DNA of 64,000 bases from Myxococcus guangdongensis (GTDB lineage Bacteria > Myxococcota > Myxococcia > Myxococcales > Myxococcaceae): positions 1 to 64,000 of the forward strand of contig NZ_JAJVKW010000020.1 of the NCBI RefSeq assembly GCF_024198255.1. Direction: 5' to 3'. The notes under the pieces were generated by a model. The model saw nothing but the letters and a program-made list of their open reading frames with translations. It searched no databases and had not been told where the DNA came from. Positions 27,988 to 36,964 of this stretch are shown piece by piece. Position numbers and translations under genes: made by a program. Each line of letters begins with the position of its first letter. Position 1 is the stretch's first letter.

Positions 27988-29001
27988 ATGCGATTCTCCT
28001 CGGGGGCCTTCAACGTCATCACCGCGCTCGTCGTCCTGGGCGGCACCGGCTGGGCCGCGCTCGCGCTCGCGCTGACGGGGGCCGGACCGGAGGGGCCGCA
28101 TTGGGTGCGGGCCCTGGGGGCGCTGGTGGTGGCGGGGCTGGCCCTCTTCGCCTGGAAGGAGGGCTCCCGGCTGGGCGCGGTGGGTGTGGTGGTGGCGGCG
28201 AGCGCGGGCCTGCACTTCTGGGCCTTCTCCCACGCGCCGTCCAACCAGCGGGAGTGGGCGCCGGACCTGGCGCGGATGGCCCGGGCGGACGTGGAGGGCA
28301 CCCGCGTGACGATTCACGACGTGCGCGACTTCCGCTACCGCAGCACGACGGACTGGGATGCGTCCTGGTACACGGCCACCTACGACGCGAAGGAGCTGAC
28401 GGGGGCCTGGTTCATCGTCGAGCCGTTCTCCGGCTTCTACGGCGCCGCGCACACCATGGTGAGCTTCGGCTTCTCGGACGGGCGCTACGTCGTCTTCTCC
28501 GTGGAGGTGCGCCGCGAGAAGGGCGAGACGTTCTCCGCCGTGGGCGGCCTGTTCCGCCAGTTCGAGCTGGTCTACGTGGTGGGGGACGAGCGTGATTTGG
28601 TCCAGCTGCGCTCCAACCACCGCAAGGACGACGTGTATCTCTACCCGGTGAACGCGTCGAAGGAGCGCATCTCCGACTTCTTCCTGGACATGGTGGCGCG
28701 GATGAACGCGCTGCACGAGCACCCGGAGTTCTACAACTCCGTCTACAACAACTGCACCACCAACCTGGTGGGTCACTTCGAGAAGGTGAGCGCGCTGAAG
28801 GTGCCGTACGACCACCGCACGCTCCTGCCCGCCTTCTCCGACGAGCTCGCGTACGAGCTGGACCTCATCGACCGCGACGCGCCCCTGGCGGACGTGCGCG
28901 CCCGGCACCTCATCAACGCCCGGGCCCTGGAGGCCGCGGGGCAGGCCGACTTCTCGCAGCGCATCCGCGAGGGCGCGGCCCGCGCGAACTCAAGCCCCTG
29001 A
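27988..29001 (+). CDS. DUF4105 / Lnb N-terminal-like membrane protein
   Basis: A 337-residue protein with three hydrophobic segments in the first ~85 residues, then a large extracytoplasmic domain. The domain contains the hallmark NNCTTNL (Cys ~255) of the DUF4105/Lnb_N family. The family name comes from an enzyme reported to acylate lipoproteins, and its Cys-containing fold is related to papain-like enzymes. A lipoprotein- or lipid-modifying role is possible, but no specific substrate can be read here. The start is ATG 27988, because upstream in-frame ATGs lie in non-conserved sequence. It converges on the next gene, overlapping it by 12 bp at the 3' ends, and is divergent from the exporter. 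Confidence 0.75.
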   Translation: MRFSSGAFNVITALVVLGGTGWAALALALTGAGPEGPHWVRALGALVVAGLALFAWKEGSRLGAVGVVVAASAGLHFWAFSHAPSNQREWAPDLARMARADVEGTRVTIHDVRDFRYRSTTDWDASWYTATYDAKELTGAWFIVEPFSGFYGAAHTMVSFGFSDGRYVVFSVEVRREKGETFSAVGGLFRQFELVYVVGDERDLVQLRSNHRKDDVYLYPVNASKERISDFFLDMVARMNALHEHPEFYNSVYNNCTTNLVGHFEKVSALKVPYDHRTLLPAFSDELAYELDLIDRDAPLADVRARHLINARALEAAGQADFSQRIREGAARANSSP

Positions 29002-29739
29002 GGCGGCCTTCATCTCCGGGGGCGGGGCGGGCGTCGTCAGGTGGCGCGCGTAGTGCGCCTCCAGCGTCGTGAAGTAGCCGCGCTCCTCCCAGAGGATGGC
29101 GAGCAGGCGCTCCGACAGCGACTTCACCTCGGTGCCCTCGCCCGGCTCGGGCGTGCGCGGACCGACGTCGCCGGGGTTTCGGAACACGCGCGTGGCCTCG
29201 GCCAGCAACACGCGGCTGCTCGCGAAGAGCCGGCGCAGGGCCTGGTTGATGGGCCGGGCGTCCACCTCCGCGCAGGCCGCCAGGATCGCCGCGTGCACCG
29301 CCACGGGCCGGTCGCCCTGCAGGCTCAGCGCGTCCAGGTCTCCCCGCTCCAGCGCGTGGTGCAGCAGGTAGCCGTGGTGCAGGGACACCGAGGCCACGTC
29401 CACGCAGTCCTTCACCCACAGCACGAAGAAGACCTTGCGGAACACCTTCTTCACCGGCAGCAGCATCAAGCCCTTGAGGTAGCTGGCCAGCCGTCCGCCC
29501 AACGTCCGCCCCAGGCTGGAGCCCGCCAGCGCCTCCACGGCCTGGGTCGACGCGCGCAGGCCGCGCTCCTCCAGGAGCGAGCGCACCAGCTGCTCGCGCA
29601 CCTGGTAGAGCGCGTAGTCATCCAGGAATGGCACCGGGATGAGGGGCGTGAGCCCCGCGGCGACGGCGTGGAGCGCCACGCGCCCCAGGGGAGGCGACGA
29701 CGGGGCACCGGGCGGTAGACGGGGGTTCGGCTCGCTCAT
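28990..29739 (-). CDS. Uncharacterised protein, 249 residues
   Basis: I do not recognise the family with confidence. The N-terminal half carries LTPLIPVPFLDDYALYQVRE and a moderately hydrophobic central part (LMLLPVKKVFRKVFFVLWVKD) that may associate with the membrane. There is no signal peptide and no catalytic motif that I can identify. It is the last of three same-strand genes after the StyA-like and ketopantoate-reductase-like genes, 82 bp downstream of the latter. Its 3' end overlaps the convergent DUF4105 gene by 12 bp. Confidence 0.6.
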   Translation of the reverse strand: MSEPNPRLPPGAPSSPPLGRVALHAVAAGLTPLIPVPFLDDYALYQVREQLVRSLLEERGLRASTQAVEALAGSSLGRTLGGRLASYLKGLMLLPVKKVFRKVFFVLWVKDCVDVASVSLHHGYLLHHALERGDLDALSLQGDRPVAVHAAILAACAEVDARPINQALRRLFASSRVLLAEATRVFRNPGDVGPRTPEPGEGTEVKSLSERLLAILWEERGYFTTLEAHYARHLTTPAPPPEMKAASGA

Positions 29740-29821
29740 CGCTCTCCTCTATGCGCGAAAGGGCGAATCATTGCATCCGGGCCGGTCACCGCGCCTGCTC
29801 GCCCGGGGGGCTGGCGGGATT

Positions 29822-30778
29822 TCAGCTCCGACGCGTGCCCTTCGCGTGCGGCAGCAACACGGAATACAGGGTGCTCATCACCGGGGTGGGGACGCCGAGC
29901 GCATGGCCTCGCCGCGCGACCGTGCCCTGCAGGTACTCGACCTCCAGCGGCTTGCCCGCGTCGAAGTCCACCATCATCGAGGGACGTACCTCCGGGGGGA
30001 CGCCGTCCATGTAGTTCAGCACGTCGTCCGGCCGCGTGGTCGTGGACACACCCTCGGCGGCGGCGACGCGCAGCACCTCGGCGGCGGCCTCGCGGAACGT
30101 CTCCCGGAAGAAGGGGCCCTCTCTCAGCGGCCCCACCGTGCTCCTCGCGGCGGTACAGAAGCCCGCCATGGGGGCCAGGAACGCGAGCTTCTCCCAGAGC
30201 GGCGCGCGCGCGTCCGCTACCGCCTCCGCGTTGAGCCCCGCCTGGGCGAGCACGTCCCGCACGGCCTGCACCCGCCGAGAGACGCGCGACGTGTCGCCGA
30301 AGGCCTCGCCCAGCACGATGCGGTGCTGCGTGCCCGTCTGCTTGATGACGCCCGGCTCGCTGATGGCGGTGGAGATGTACGTGGTGCCGCCGATGACCGC
30401 CGCCTCGCCCACGGCCGCGGCGACCTCGGACGGACTGTCCACGCCGTTCTGCAGCGTGACGACCACCGCGGTGGCGCCCCCCAGCGCGGGCTCCTGGGAC
30501 GCGGCCAGCAGCGTCTTCACCTGGGGCAGCACGCTGGCGACGTCGTAGTTCTTCACGCCCAGGATGACCACGTCCACGGGACCCAGGCGGGCGGCGTCCT
30601 CCTCGGCGCGCACGGGGACGGTGAAGTCCCCCTCGGGGCTGAGGATGGTCAGGCCCTTCCGCCGCAGGGCGGCCAGGTGCGCCCCCCGCGCGAGGAAGCC
30701 CACCTCATGGTCCGCGCGAACCAGCCGCGCGCCGTAGTAGCCGCCCACTCCTCCCGAACCGACGATGGCGAATCGCAT
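29822..30778 (-). CDS. panE: 2-dehydropantoate 2-reductase (ketopantoate reductase family)
   Basis: A 318-residue NADP-dependent reductase. The N-terminal Rossmann motif is GSGGVGGYYGA, followed by VKNYDV and VVTLQNGVD of the ApbA/PanE family. The C-terminal helical domain contains the conserved LWEKLAFLAP, with the catalytic-type Lys. The classical reaction reduces ketopantoate to pantoate for coenzyme A. Many paralogues act on other 2-keto acids, so the exact substrate is uncertain. The start is ATG 30778; sequence further upstream in this frame overlaps the StyA-like gene and is not conserved. It lies 56 bp after the StyA-like gene on the same strand. Confidence 0.85.
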   Translation of the reverse strand: MRFAIVGSGGVGGYYGARLVRADHEVGFLARGAHLAALRRKGLTILSPEGDFTVPVRAEEDAARLGPVDVVILGVKNYDVASVLPQVKTLLAASQEPALGGATAVVVTLQNGVDSPSEVAAAVGEAAVIGGTTYISTAISEPGVIKQTGTQHRIVLGEAFGDTSRVSRRVQAVRDVLAQAGLNAEAVADARAPLWEKLAFLAPMAGFCTAARSTVGPLREGPFFRETFREAAAEVLRVAAAEGVSTTTRPDDVLNYMDGVPPEVRPSMMVDFDAGKPLEVEYLQGTVARRGHALGVPTPVMSTLYSVLLPHAKGTRRS

Positions 30779-30834
30779 GGTCCGGGAGGATAGCGAAGGC
30801 CCGCGCCCGCGCCACGACGCTTTCTGGGCGTCGC

Positions 30835-32142
30835 TCAGCCCGCCAGCGGCCGGATGCGCGTGCCCGTGTCCCAGCCCAGCGCGCCCGTGGCCGCCAGCAC
30901 CTCGGCGCTCGGACGGCCCGCGTTCATCACGAACTCCGCGGTGGCCTCGGGAGAGGCGCACGCGCCCAGGATGCGCTCGGGAATCATGAACGCGGTGGCG
31001 ATGGCGTCCGCCACGCGGCTGTCGCGGCTGCCCGCCACCAGCAGGTCGATGACGTGCGGCGGAGGCGGCTCGAGCAGCGCGTTGGTCCATGTCGTGGCCG
31101 GCGCCACGGCGGTCCACATCCGGGCCTCGGTGTCTCGGCAGAACGTCTCGTCGAAGGGGCGCTCCGACAACAGCGTGTCGTGGATGGCCACCGCCAGCGT
31201 GAAGGCGGACGCGGAGGCCGCGTTGGCGCCCTGGCCCGCGATGGGATCATTCGTCACGTGCGTGTCGCCCACCGCCATCACATAGCGGCCCTCGCCCAGC
31301 TCGGCCCACGCGCGGCGCACCGTCGGCGTGAAGCCGCCCTGCAGGAAGTCCAACGGACCGCGCACGCCGAACTCCGTCGGGTCGATGCGCTCGTACGTCG
31401 CGGGCGCGTGGCGGCGCATGATGTCCAGCAGGCCCACGTCGAACGCGGCCGGGTCGTCGTCGCGCTTGCGGGAGATGAGCGCCGCCAGCTCCGTGCCGGG
31501 AATCGCCTCGATGAGCGTGCTGGGCACGCGGCCCTGTCGGGTGATCATCTGCGACTCGAAGACCTCGCCCTGGCCGGGCACCAGGTTGGCGTGCATTCCG
31601 AGCGGCTCCGGCATGCGCAGGCCCTTGAGGATGGCCGCGAACAACACCCGCGGAGGCTTCGTGTGCGGGGACAGCTCCGGCACGCGCGGGAACAGCGCGT
31701 TGAGGCCGTGGCGCCCGGTGGCCACCACCACCAGCGTGTGCCGCCTCGACAGCGCCTCCAGCTCCTTGGCGTCCACCGGGCGGACCTCCAGGTGGCCCCC
31801 GCGCTCCACGAAGGCCTCGGCGAGGCGCGGCTGGTACAGCCGGTAGTCCACGCACAGGCTGGGCTCGGCCACCCGGCCCCACAGGCTGATGAGCTGGGGC
31901 CCGTGCACGTGGATGGCGCAGCGGTTCATCGCCAGCTCCGGCGCGCCCCAGAAGTCCACCCACATCTCCCGCTCGCGCGTCCGCGTGGGCGCGTGGTGCG
32001 TCACCGTGTTCATCAGGCGACCCGCGCGCAGCGCGTCCGGCTCCTGCTCCGCGTAGATGCTGACCGAGATGCCCTGCGAGAGAAGCTTCAGACCCAGGTG
32101 CAGACCGGCAGTGCCGGCGCCGACGATACCGATGCTCGCCAT
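30835..32142 (-). CDS. StyA-like FAD monooxygenase (styrene/indole monooxygenase family)
   Basis: A 435-residue flavoprotein. The N-terminal dinucleotide motif is GIVGAGTAGLHLGL and the C-terminal FAD-binding segment is GDTHVTNDPIAGQGAN, both in the arrangement of the styrene/indole monooxygenase oxygenase component. Such enzymes use free reduced FAD from a StyB-type reductase. None is encoded here, so either the reductase lies elsewhere or the native reaction differs. ATG 32142 has AAGGAG 7 nt upstream. A 7-bp inverted repeat lies just before the start. It is the first gene of a three-gene same-strand run with the ketopantoate-reductase-like gene. Confidence 0.8.
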   Translation of the reverse strand: MASIGIVGAGTAGLHLGLKLLSQGISVSIYAEQEPDALRAGRLMNTVTHHAPTRTREREMWVDFWGAPELAMNRCAIHVHGPQLISLWGRVAEPSLCVDYRLYQPRLAEAFVERGGHLEVRPVDAKELEALSRRHTLVVVATGRHGLNALFPRVPELSPHTKPPRVLFAAILKGLRMPEPLGMHANLVPGQGEVFESQMITRQGRVPSTLIEAIPGTELAALISRKRDDDPAAFDVGLLDIMRRHAPATYERIDPTEFGVRGPLDFLQGGFTPTVRRAWAELGEGRYVMAVGDTHVTNDPIAGQGANAASASAFTLAVAIHDTLLSERPFDETFCRDTEARMWTAVAPATTWTNALLEPPPPHVIDLLVAGSRDSRVADAIATAFMIPERILGACASPEATAEFVMNAGRPSAEVLAATGALGWDTGTRIRPLAG

Positions 32143-32159
32143 CTGTCTCTCCTTCACTT

Positions 32160-32189
32160 TTCCCGAGCCGGAAAAATCAGGGTCGGGAA
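32160..32189. promoter_or_regulatory. Inverted repeat upstream of the StyA-like gene
   Basis: TTCCCGA (32160-32166) and TCGGGAA (32183-32189) form a perfect 7-bp inverted repeat with a 16-base spacer, 17 bp upstream of the StyA-like start. It fits a dimeric-repressor operator or a leader hairpin. The rest of the 240-bp gap to the divergent gene at 32383 shows nothing else I can name. Confidence 0.4.
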
Positions 32190-32382
32190 GGCCCCCCCAG
32201 GGGATGTGGGGTTCCCCGGGTGTTCCGAGGTACGCAGGGCTCCATATCACAATGCGAATGGAGTTCTTCAGATTGGACATACCCAGAGTCTTAGAGTTGA
32301 GGGGGTCCGGGTGGCCTCGTTGGCGAATGGACCGTTGGGTCGGACTTTGGGCCAGCCCGCCCGGAGCCCTACAGTCCGAGGG

Positions 32383-33393
32383 ATGAGCGCGGCTCTCGAC
32401 GTGGTGCTGGAAGTGGGGGACGTCACCGAGGCGACGGCCGACGTCGTCTTGTTCAAATTTGCACAGAGGTTGTACGGCGCGGCGGGAGTGGCGGCGCGGC
32501 GGCTGGAGGTGGTGGGCGTGCCGCCGGCGCAGGTGGAGGTGATGCCCGGGGAGCACCGCTTCCTGGAGTCGCACGGCGCCCTGGGCTCGCCGCTGGCGCT
32601 CTTCATCGGCACGGTGCGGCTGGGCGAGTTCGGCTACCACGAGATCCGCCAGTTCGCGCCGCGCGCGCTCAAGGCCCTGGAGTCCAAGCCCGGGATCAAG
32701 CACGTGGCGAGCACGGTGCACGGCCCCAACTACGGGCTGGACGAGGACGAGGCGGTGCTCGCCTTCGTGGGCGGGCTCATCGAGGCGTTCCAGCGAGGCT
32801 CGGGGCCCAAGGGACTGGAGCGCTTCACGGTGGTGGAGCAGGACGAGCGGCGCGCGCTGCGGCTGCGCAGAGCGCTGGAGCGCGGGCTGGGTGGCACGCC
32901 CGGGGTGGAGCCGCTGCCCGGTGGAGGCTTCCGGGTGCGCCGGGAGCGCGGCTTCGTGCAGGCGCCCCCCATGGCGAGCGCGGGCATGGTGTCCATGACG
33001 AAGCCGCACGCCTTCGTGGCGATGCCCTTCACTCCGGAGCTGGAGGACACGTTCCACTACGGCATCCAGGGGCCGGTGAAGGCCGCGGGCATGCTGTGCG
33101 AGCGCGTGGACCAGGCCGTGTTCGACGGGCCCATCATCCAGCGCATCAAGGAGCGCATCGACACGGCGAAGGTCGTCATCGCGGACCTGTCGCTGGCCAA
33201 CCCCAACGTGTACCTGGAGGTCGGCTACGCGTGGGGCAAGGGGCGGCCCACGCTGCTGCTGGTGCGCGACGTGCGCGAGCTGCGCTTCGATGTCGCGTCG
33301 TACCGCTGCATCGTCTACCGGAACATCCGCGAGCTGGAGACGCTGCTGACGCGGGAGCTGGAGCGGCTGGACGCGGTGCGCGTGACGGGCTGA
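32383..33393 (+). CDS. Macro-like / TIR-NDT-like domain fusion protein
   Basis: A 336-residue protein of two parts. Residues ~1-170 resemble the macro-like N-terminal domain of leucyl aminopeptidases (KHVASTVHGPNYGLDEDEAV) but the peptidase domain is absent. Residues ~205-325 look like a nucleoside 2-deoxyribosyltransferase/TIR-like fold. They start with AFVAMPF, continue with VVIADLSLANPNVY, and then LEVGYAWGKGRP, whose Glu (~279) aligns with the catalytic glutamate of these families. Proteins of that class often hydrolyse or bind NAD or nucleotides and are frequent in bacterial conflict systems. Function here is inferred only. ATG 32383 was chosen because it begins the recognisable N-terminal domain. 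The gene stands alone: the next gene converges with a 1-bp gap. Confidence 0.72.
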   Translation: MSAALDVVLEVGDVTEATADVVLFKFAQRLYGAAGVAARRLEVVGVPPAQVEVMPGEHRFLESHGALGSPLALFIGTVRLGEFGYHEIRQFAPRALKALESKPGIKHVASTVHGPNYGLDEDEAVLAFVGGLIEAFQRGSGPKGLERFTVVEQDERRALRLRRALERGLGGTPGVEPLPGGGFRVRRERGFVQAPPMASAGMVSMTKPHAFVAMPFTPELEDTFHYGIQGPVKAAGMLCERVDQAVFDGPIIQRIKERIDTAKVVIADLSLANPNVYLEVGYAWGKGRPTLLLVRDVRELRFDVASYRCIVYRNIRELETLLTRELERLDAVRVTG

Positions 33394-33394
33394 T

Positions 33395-34486
33395 TCACCA
33401 GCCTCGCGCGGCGACCTCCCAGGTCTCCGTCACGGTGTCCCCGCGCAGGACGTGCAGCCGCTCGTGCAGGTTGACGGCGGCGCAGACGTGGTTGGGCACC
33501 ACGCGCACGCGCTCGCCCACGCGCGGTCGCCAGGGCGTGGACGAGACGTCGAGCAGGCCGTGCTCCTCGGAGACGGAGCGCACCACCAGCTCCGGCTTGT
33601 CCAGCAGCGCGCCGTAGCCTCCCGAGGGCGCGAGCCCCTCCTCCTTGGCCAGGGCCTTGGAGCCCGCGTCGATCACCACCTGTCCGGGCACGGCGGTGCT
33701 CACCACGGTGGCGAGCACTGAGAAGGCGCAGTCGCGCCACGCGCACGCGCCCAGCGAGGCGGTGTTGCGGTCATTGAGCACGTTGATGCCGGGGCGTATC
33801 TCCGTCAGGCCCGGCACCTCGTGCGAGCGCCACAGCATGGGCGTGGAGCCGCCGCTGACCACCTCGGGCTTCAGCCCCACGGCCGACAGCGCGTCCAGGA
33901 AGGCGCCCAGCCGCGCGCGCTGGTCCGCGAGCGCCGCGTCCTGCTGCTCCACCGGCGCGCGCACGTGGCCCGGATAGAAGATGACGCCGCGATACGCTAC
34001 GGACGTCGTGTCCGCCACCGCGCGCGCCAGCGTCACCGCGTCCGCCGGCGTCTGCACGCCCACGCGCCGCATGCCCAGGTCCAACTCCACCAGCACGCCC
34101 ACGGTGCGCCCGGCCTCTCGTGCCGCGCGGCCGAGTCCGTCGAGCGCCTCGGTGGAGTCGAGCGCCACGGTGAGGCGCGTGCGCGCGGGCAGGGCCATCA
34201 GCCGCGACAGACGCGCGGGGCCCACGGGCGGGTAGGCGAGGAGCACGTCGTCGGCGACGGTGGCCATGACCTCGGCCTCTCGCACGGTGGCCACGGTGGC
34301 GCCCATGGCCCCCGAGGCGAGCTGCAGCCGCGCGAGCTCCACCGTCTTGTGCGTCTTCGTGTGCGGCCGCCAGTGGAGCGCGTGCCCGCGCGTGTAGTCC
34401 GCCACGCGGCGCAGGTTGGCTTCCACGCGGTCCAGGTCCACGAGGGCGGCGGGCGTGGTGAGGGCTTCGAGCGGGGTGGGGGACAT
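33395..34486 (-). CDS. D-threonine aldolase / D-serine dehydratase-like PLP enzyme
   Basis: A 363-residue fold-type III PLP enzyme (alanine-racemase-like barrel). The N-terminal WRPHTKTHKT holds the PLP lysine. The C-terminal metal-binding pair His/Cys is visible in VPNHVCAAVNLH, which places it with D-threonine aldolases and DSD1-like D-serine dehydratases. It probably acts on a D-beta-hydroxy amino acid; the exact substrate cannot be told. The start is ATG 34486 (MSPTPLEAL), although ATG 34495 is equally possible; neither has a clear Shine-Dalgarno. It has its own promoter region upstream, and its stop abuts the convergent macro/TIR-like gene. Confidence 0.85.
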   Translation of the reverse strand: MSPTPLEALTTPAALVDLDRVEANLRRVADYTRGHALHWRPHTKTHKTVELARLQLASGAMGATVATVREAEVMATVADDVLLAYPPVGPARLSRLMALPARTRLTVALDSTEALDGLGRAAREAGRTVGVLVELDLGMRRVGVQTPADAVTLARAVADTTSVAYRGVIFYPGHVRAPVEQQDAALADQRARLGAFLDALSAVGLKPEVVSGGSTPMLWRSHEVPGLTEIRPGINVLNDRNTASLGACAWRDCAFSVLATVVSTAVPGQVVIDAGSKALAKEEGLAPSGGYGALLDKPELVVRSVSEEHGLLDVSSTPWRPRVGERVRVVPNHVCAAVNLHERLHVLRGDTVTETWEVAARGW

Positions 34487-34618
34487 GCCGCGCATGGTGA
34501 CACGCGCCGCCGGGGCCACTCCAGGCGCGCGTGTCCCCCGGACGTGACGAGGCCCGCGCACGTGTCCGGGAGGACAATCCCGGACCCGCGGCGGGCCCCG
34601 TGTGTGACGACGCAGGGG

Positions 34619-36796
34619 TTACTGCGGCTTCGGCGCGGCCACCTTCTTCGCGGGCGGCAGGTACCTCACGCCCAGCTGGCTGAAGATGAACGAGTACGCG
34701 TCCACCTCCTCCTCGATGCGCGCGTTGAGCGGCGTGCCGGCGCCGTGGCCCGTCTCCGCGTCCGCGCGCAGCAGGATGGGGTTCTTCGTCGACGTGGCCG
34801 TCTGCATCCGCGCCACCATCTTGCGCGAGTGGAACGGGTCCACGCGCGGATCATTGGCGCCGGAGGTGAAGAGCACGGACGGGTACTTCGCGCCGTCCTT
34901 CACGTTGTGCACCGGCGAGTAGGCCAGGAGCGCCTTGAACTGCTCGGGGTCCTTCACCGAGCCGTACTCGGTGACGTTGAACTGGCCGTTGGACGTGCGC
35001 TCCGAGCGCAGCATGTCGTAGAGGCCCACGCGGGCCACCACGGCGCCGTACGCCTCCGGGTGCTGCGTGACGACGGCGCCCATGAGCAGGCCGCCGTTGC
35101 TGCCGCCCTGGATGGCCAGCTTCTTGGGCTGCGTGTACTTCTGGTCCACCAGCAGCTTCGCGCACGCGTAGAAGTCGTCGAACACGTTCTGCTTCTTCGT
35201 CAGCGAGCCCTCGGCGTGCCACTTCTCGCCGAACTCCGAGCCGCCGCGCAGGTTGGCCACCGCGAAGACGCCGCCCTGCTCCAGCCACAGGCCCGCCAGC
35301 GCGTTGAAGCCCGGGGAGATGGAGATGTTGAAGCCGCCGTAGCCGGTGAGCAGCGTCGGGTTCTTCCCGTCCAGCTTCGTGCCCTTCTTCTTCAGGATGG
35401 AGAGCGGGACCTTGGTGCCGTCCTTGGACGTGGCCTCGGTGCGCACCACCTCCACGTCGCTCATGTCCAGCGGGGACGTCTTCGCGAGCGCCGTCTTCGT
35501 CACCTGGCCGTCCTTGGCGGAGAAGCGGTACCAGGCCTGCGGCTGCACGAAGCTGACGTTGCTGAAGTACACGTCGTCACCCCCCGCGCTCACCAAGCCG
35601 CCGGTGGAGGACACGGGAGGCGTGGGCACCAGGCCCAGGTCCTTGCCCTTCAGGTCGACGATGCGGACCTGCGACGGGCCACCCAACTGCTCGTTGATGT
35701 ACAGGCGCGTCTTCGCGGGGAAGAAGCCCTGGATGCTGGCTTCGCCCTCGGGCACCAGCACCGTGGCCTTGTCCAGCGTCGGCGTGGCCAGCGGCAGGCG
35801 CAGCACCTTGCCGCGCGGCGCGTCCTGGCGACTGAGCAGGTACAGGGCGCCGTCGTGGCCGAAGCGGCTGCGGATGACCTTGTCCGCGAACTTCGTCACC
35901 TGCGCCCACTTCCCGTCGGGGCCGTGCAGGTAGAGCATGTACTCGCCGCCGTCGCCGTTGGCGACCATGGCCGCGATGTGCTTGCCGTCCGGAGACGTCT
36001 CCAGCTCCGTCATGGCGATGCGCGGGAAGTCCTTGCCCAGCGCGTACGTGTCCTGCTCGGTGGGCGTGCCCAGCTTGTGGAAGTAGACCTGCTGGAAGAA
36101 GTCGCGGTCCTCGGCCGGGCGCTCCTCGCCGCGCGGATAGCGCGTGTAGAAGAAGCCCGTCCCGTCCGCGTTCCACGCGAGCCCGCCGCCGGCCGTGCCG
36201 CCATTCACGCGCGGCACCACCTCGTTGGGCACGGGCTTGCCGGTGGCCACGTCATAGACGGAGACGTCGCCGCTCTCCGTGCCGTTCTTCGACAGCGACA
36301 CCGCCAGCTTCTTGCCGTCCAGCGTGGGCTCGAAGAAGTCGATGGTGGTGTGGCCCTTGGGGTCCAGCACCATGGGGTCCAGGAGCACGCGCTCCTTCGA
36401 CGGGTCGTCCACGGAGCCGAGCACCGCCAGGTACGGCTGCTGCCGCGGCGGCTGGAACTTGATGACGAAGAGCGTGCCACCCGCCTCGGTCAGCGCGCCG
36501 TAGCCCGGGGACCTCCACCCGAGCAGCTCGGTGATGCGCTGGCGCAGCGGCTCACGGCCGGGCAGCTTGTCGAGGATGGCGCGCGTGTGGGCGTTCTGCC
36601 CGTCGTTCCACTGCTTCACCTTCGCGTCGTCGGTGGCCTCCAGCCACTGGTACGGGTCCTTGACCTCCGTGCCGTGGTAGGTGTCGACGACGTCCTTCTT
36701 CTCCGTGGCGGGCGGCTTGGAGGGGCCCTTGGCCGCGGCCAGGGACGCCAGGGGCAGCATCAGCGCCGCCGCGGCCATCGCGGTTCTCAGCTTCAT
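34619..36796 (-). CDS. Prolyl oligopeptidase family protein (secreted)
   Basis: A 725-residue serine peptidase of family S9A, with a Sec signal peptide (residues ~1-21, hydrophobic AAALMLPLASLAAA). It has a beta-propeller domain to about residue 430 and a C-terminal alpha/beta-hydrolase domain. The catalytic triad is visible: Ser in GGSNGG (~570), Asp in NDPRVDP (~647) and His in GHGAG (~682). It should cleave short peptides after proline in the periplasm or outside the cell. ATG 36796 has GAGGTG 6 nt upstream. The length is normal for the family. Confidence 0.93.
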   Translation of the reverse strand: MKLRTAMAAAALMLPLASLAAAKGPSKPPATEKKDVVDTYHGTEVKDPYQWLEATDDAKVKQWNDGQNAHTRAILDKLPGREPLRQRITELLGWRSPGYGALTEAGGTLFVIKFQPPRQQPYLAVLGSVDDPSKERVLLDPMVLDPKGHTTIDFFEPTLDGKKLAVSLSKNGTESGDVSVYDVATGKPVPNEVVPRVNGGTAGGGLAWNADGTGFFYTRYPRGEERPAEDRDFFQQVYFHKLGTPTEQDTYALGKDFPRIAMTELETSPDGKHIAAMVANGDGGEYMLYLHGPDGKWAQVTKFADKVIRSRFGHDGALYLLSRQDAPRGKVLRLPLATPTLDKATVLVPEGEASIQGFFPAKTRLYINEQLGGPSQVRIVDLKGKDLGLVPTPPVSSTGGLVSAGGDDVYFSNVSFVQPQAWYRFSAKDGQVTKTALAKTSPLDMSDVEVVRTEATSKDGTKVPLSILKKKGTKLDGKNPTLLTGYGGFNISISPGFNALAGLWLEQGGVFAVANLRGGSEFGEKWHAEGSLTKKQNVFDDFYACAKLLVDQKYTQPKKLAIQGGSNGGLLMGAVVTQHPEAYGAVVARVGLYDMLRSERTSNGQFNVTEYGSVKDPEQFKALLAYSPVHNVKDGAKYPSVLFTSGANDPRVDPFHSRKMVARMQTATSTKNPILLRADAETGHGAGTPLNARIEEEVDAYSFIFSQLGVRYLPPAKKVAAPKPQ

Positions 36797-36922
36797 GTTC
36801 ACACCTCGGAAGGGGGATTTGGCGGGGCGCAGCCTGCCATGTCCTCCCACCTCCTGGGGCGGGTTCCCGACAGGGGAATGCCGCGAGGGGCCGGGTGTTG
36901 CCTCGGATTGCCTCCAGGCGCG

Positions 36923-36941
36923 CGGCGCGTCAAGCGCGCCG
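36923..36941 (-). terminator. Candidate terminator after the D,D-carboxypeptidase gene
   Basis: CGGCGCG and CGCGCCG form a perfect 7-bp GC stem with a 5-base loop, 23 bp past the stop of the gene ending at 36965. There is no T-run. It could equally be a leader hairpin of the prolyl oligopeptidase gene. Confidence 0.4.
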
Positions 36942-36964
36942 GGAATATCCGCGCAGCCTGTCTT

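Noticed and set aside
30779-31117. N-terminal extension of the ketopantoate-reductase-like gene
   Set aside because: It overlaps the upstream StyA-like gene in another frame; the dinucleotide motif begins at ATG 30778.
32143-33057. N-terminal extension of the StyA-like gene by about 300 residues
   Set aside because: The extension runs antisense through the macro/TIR-like gene; the FAD motif and a strong Shine-Dalgarno place the start at 32142.
32383-33393. Leucyl aminopeptidase
   Set aside because: Only the macro-like N-terminal part resembles that family; the metallopeptidase domain is absent and is replaced by a TIR/NDT-like domain.
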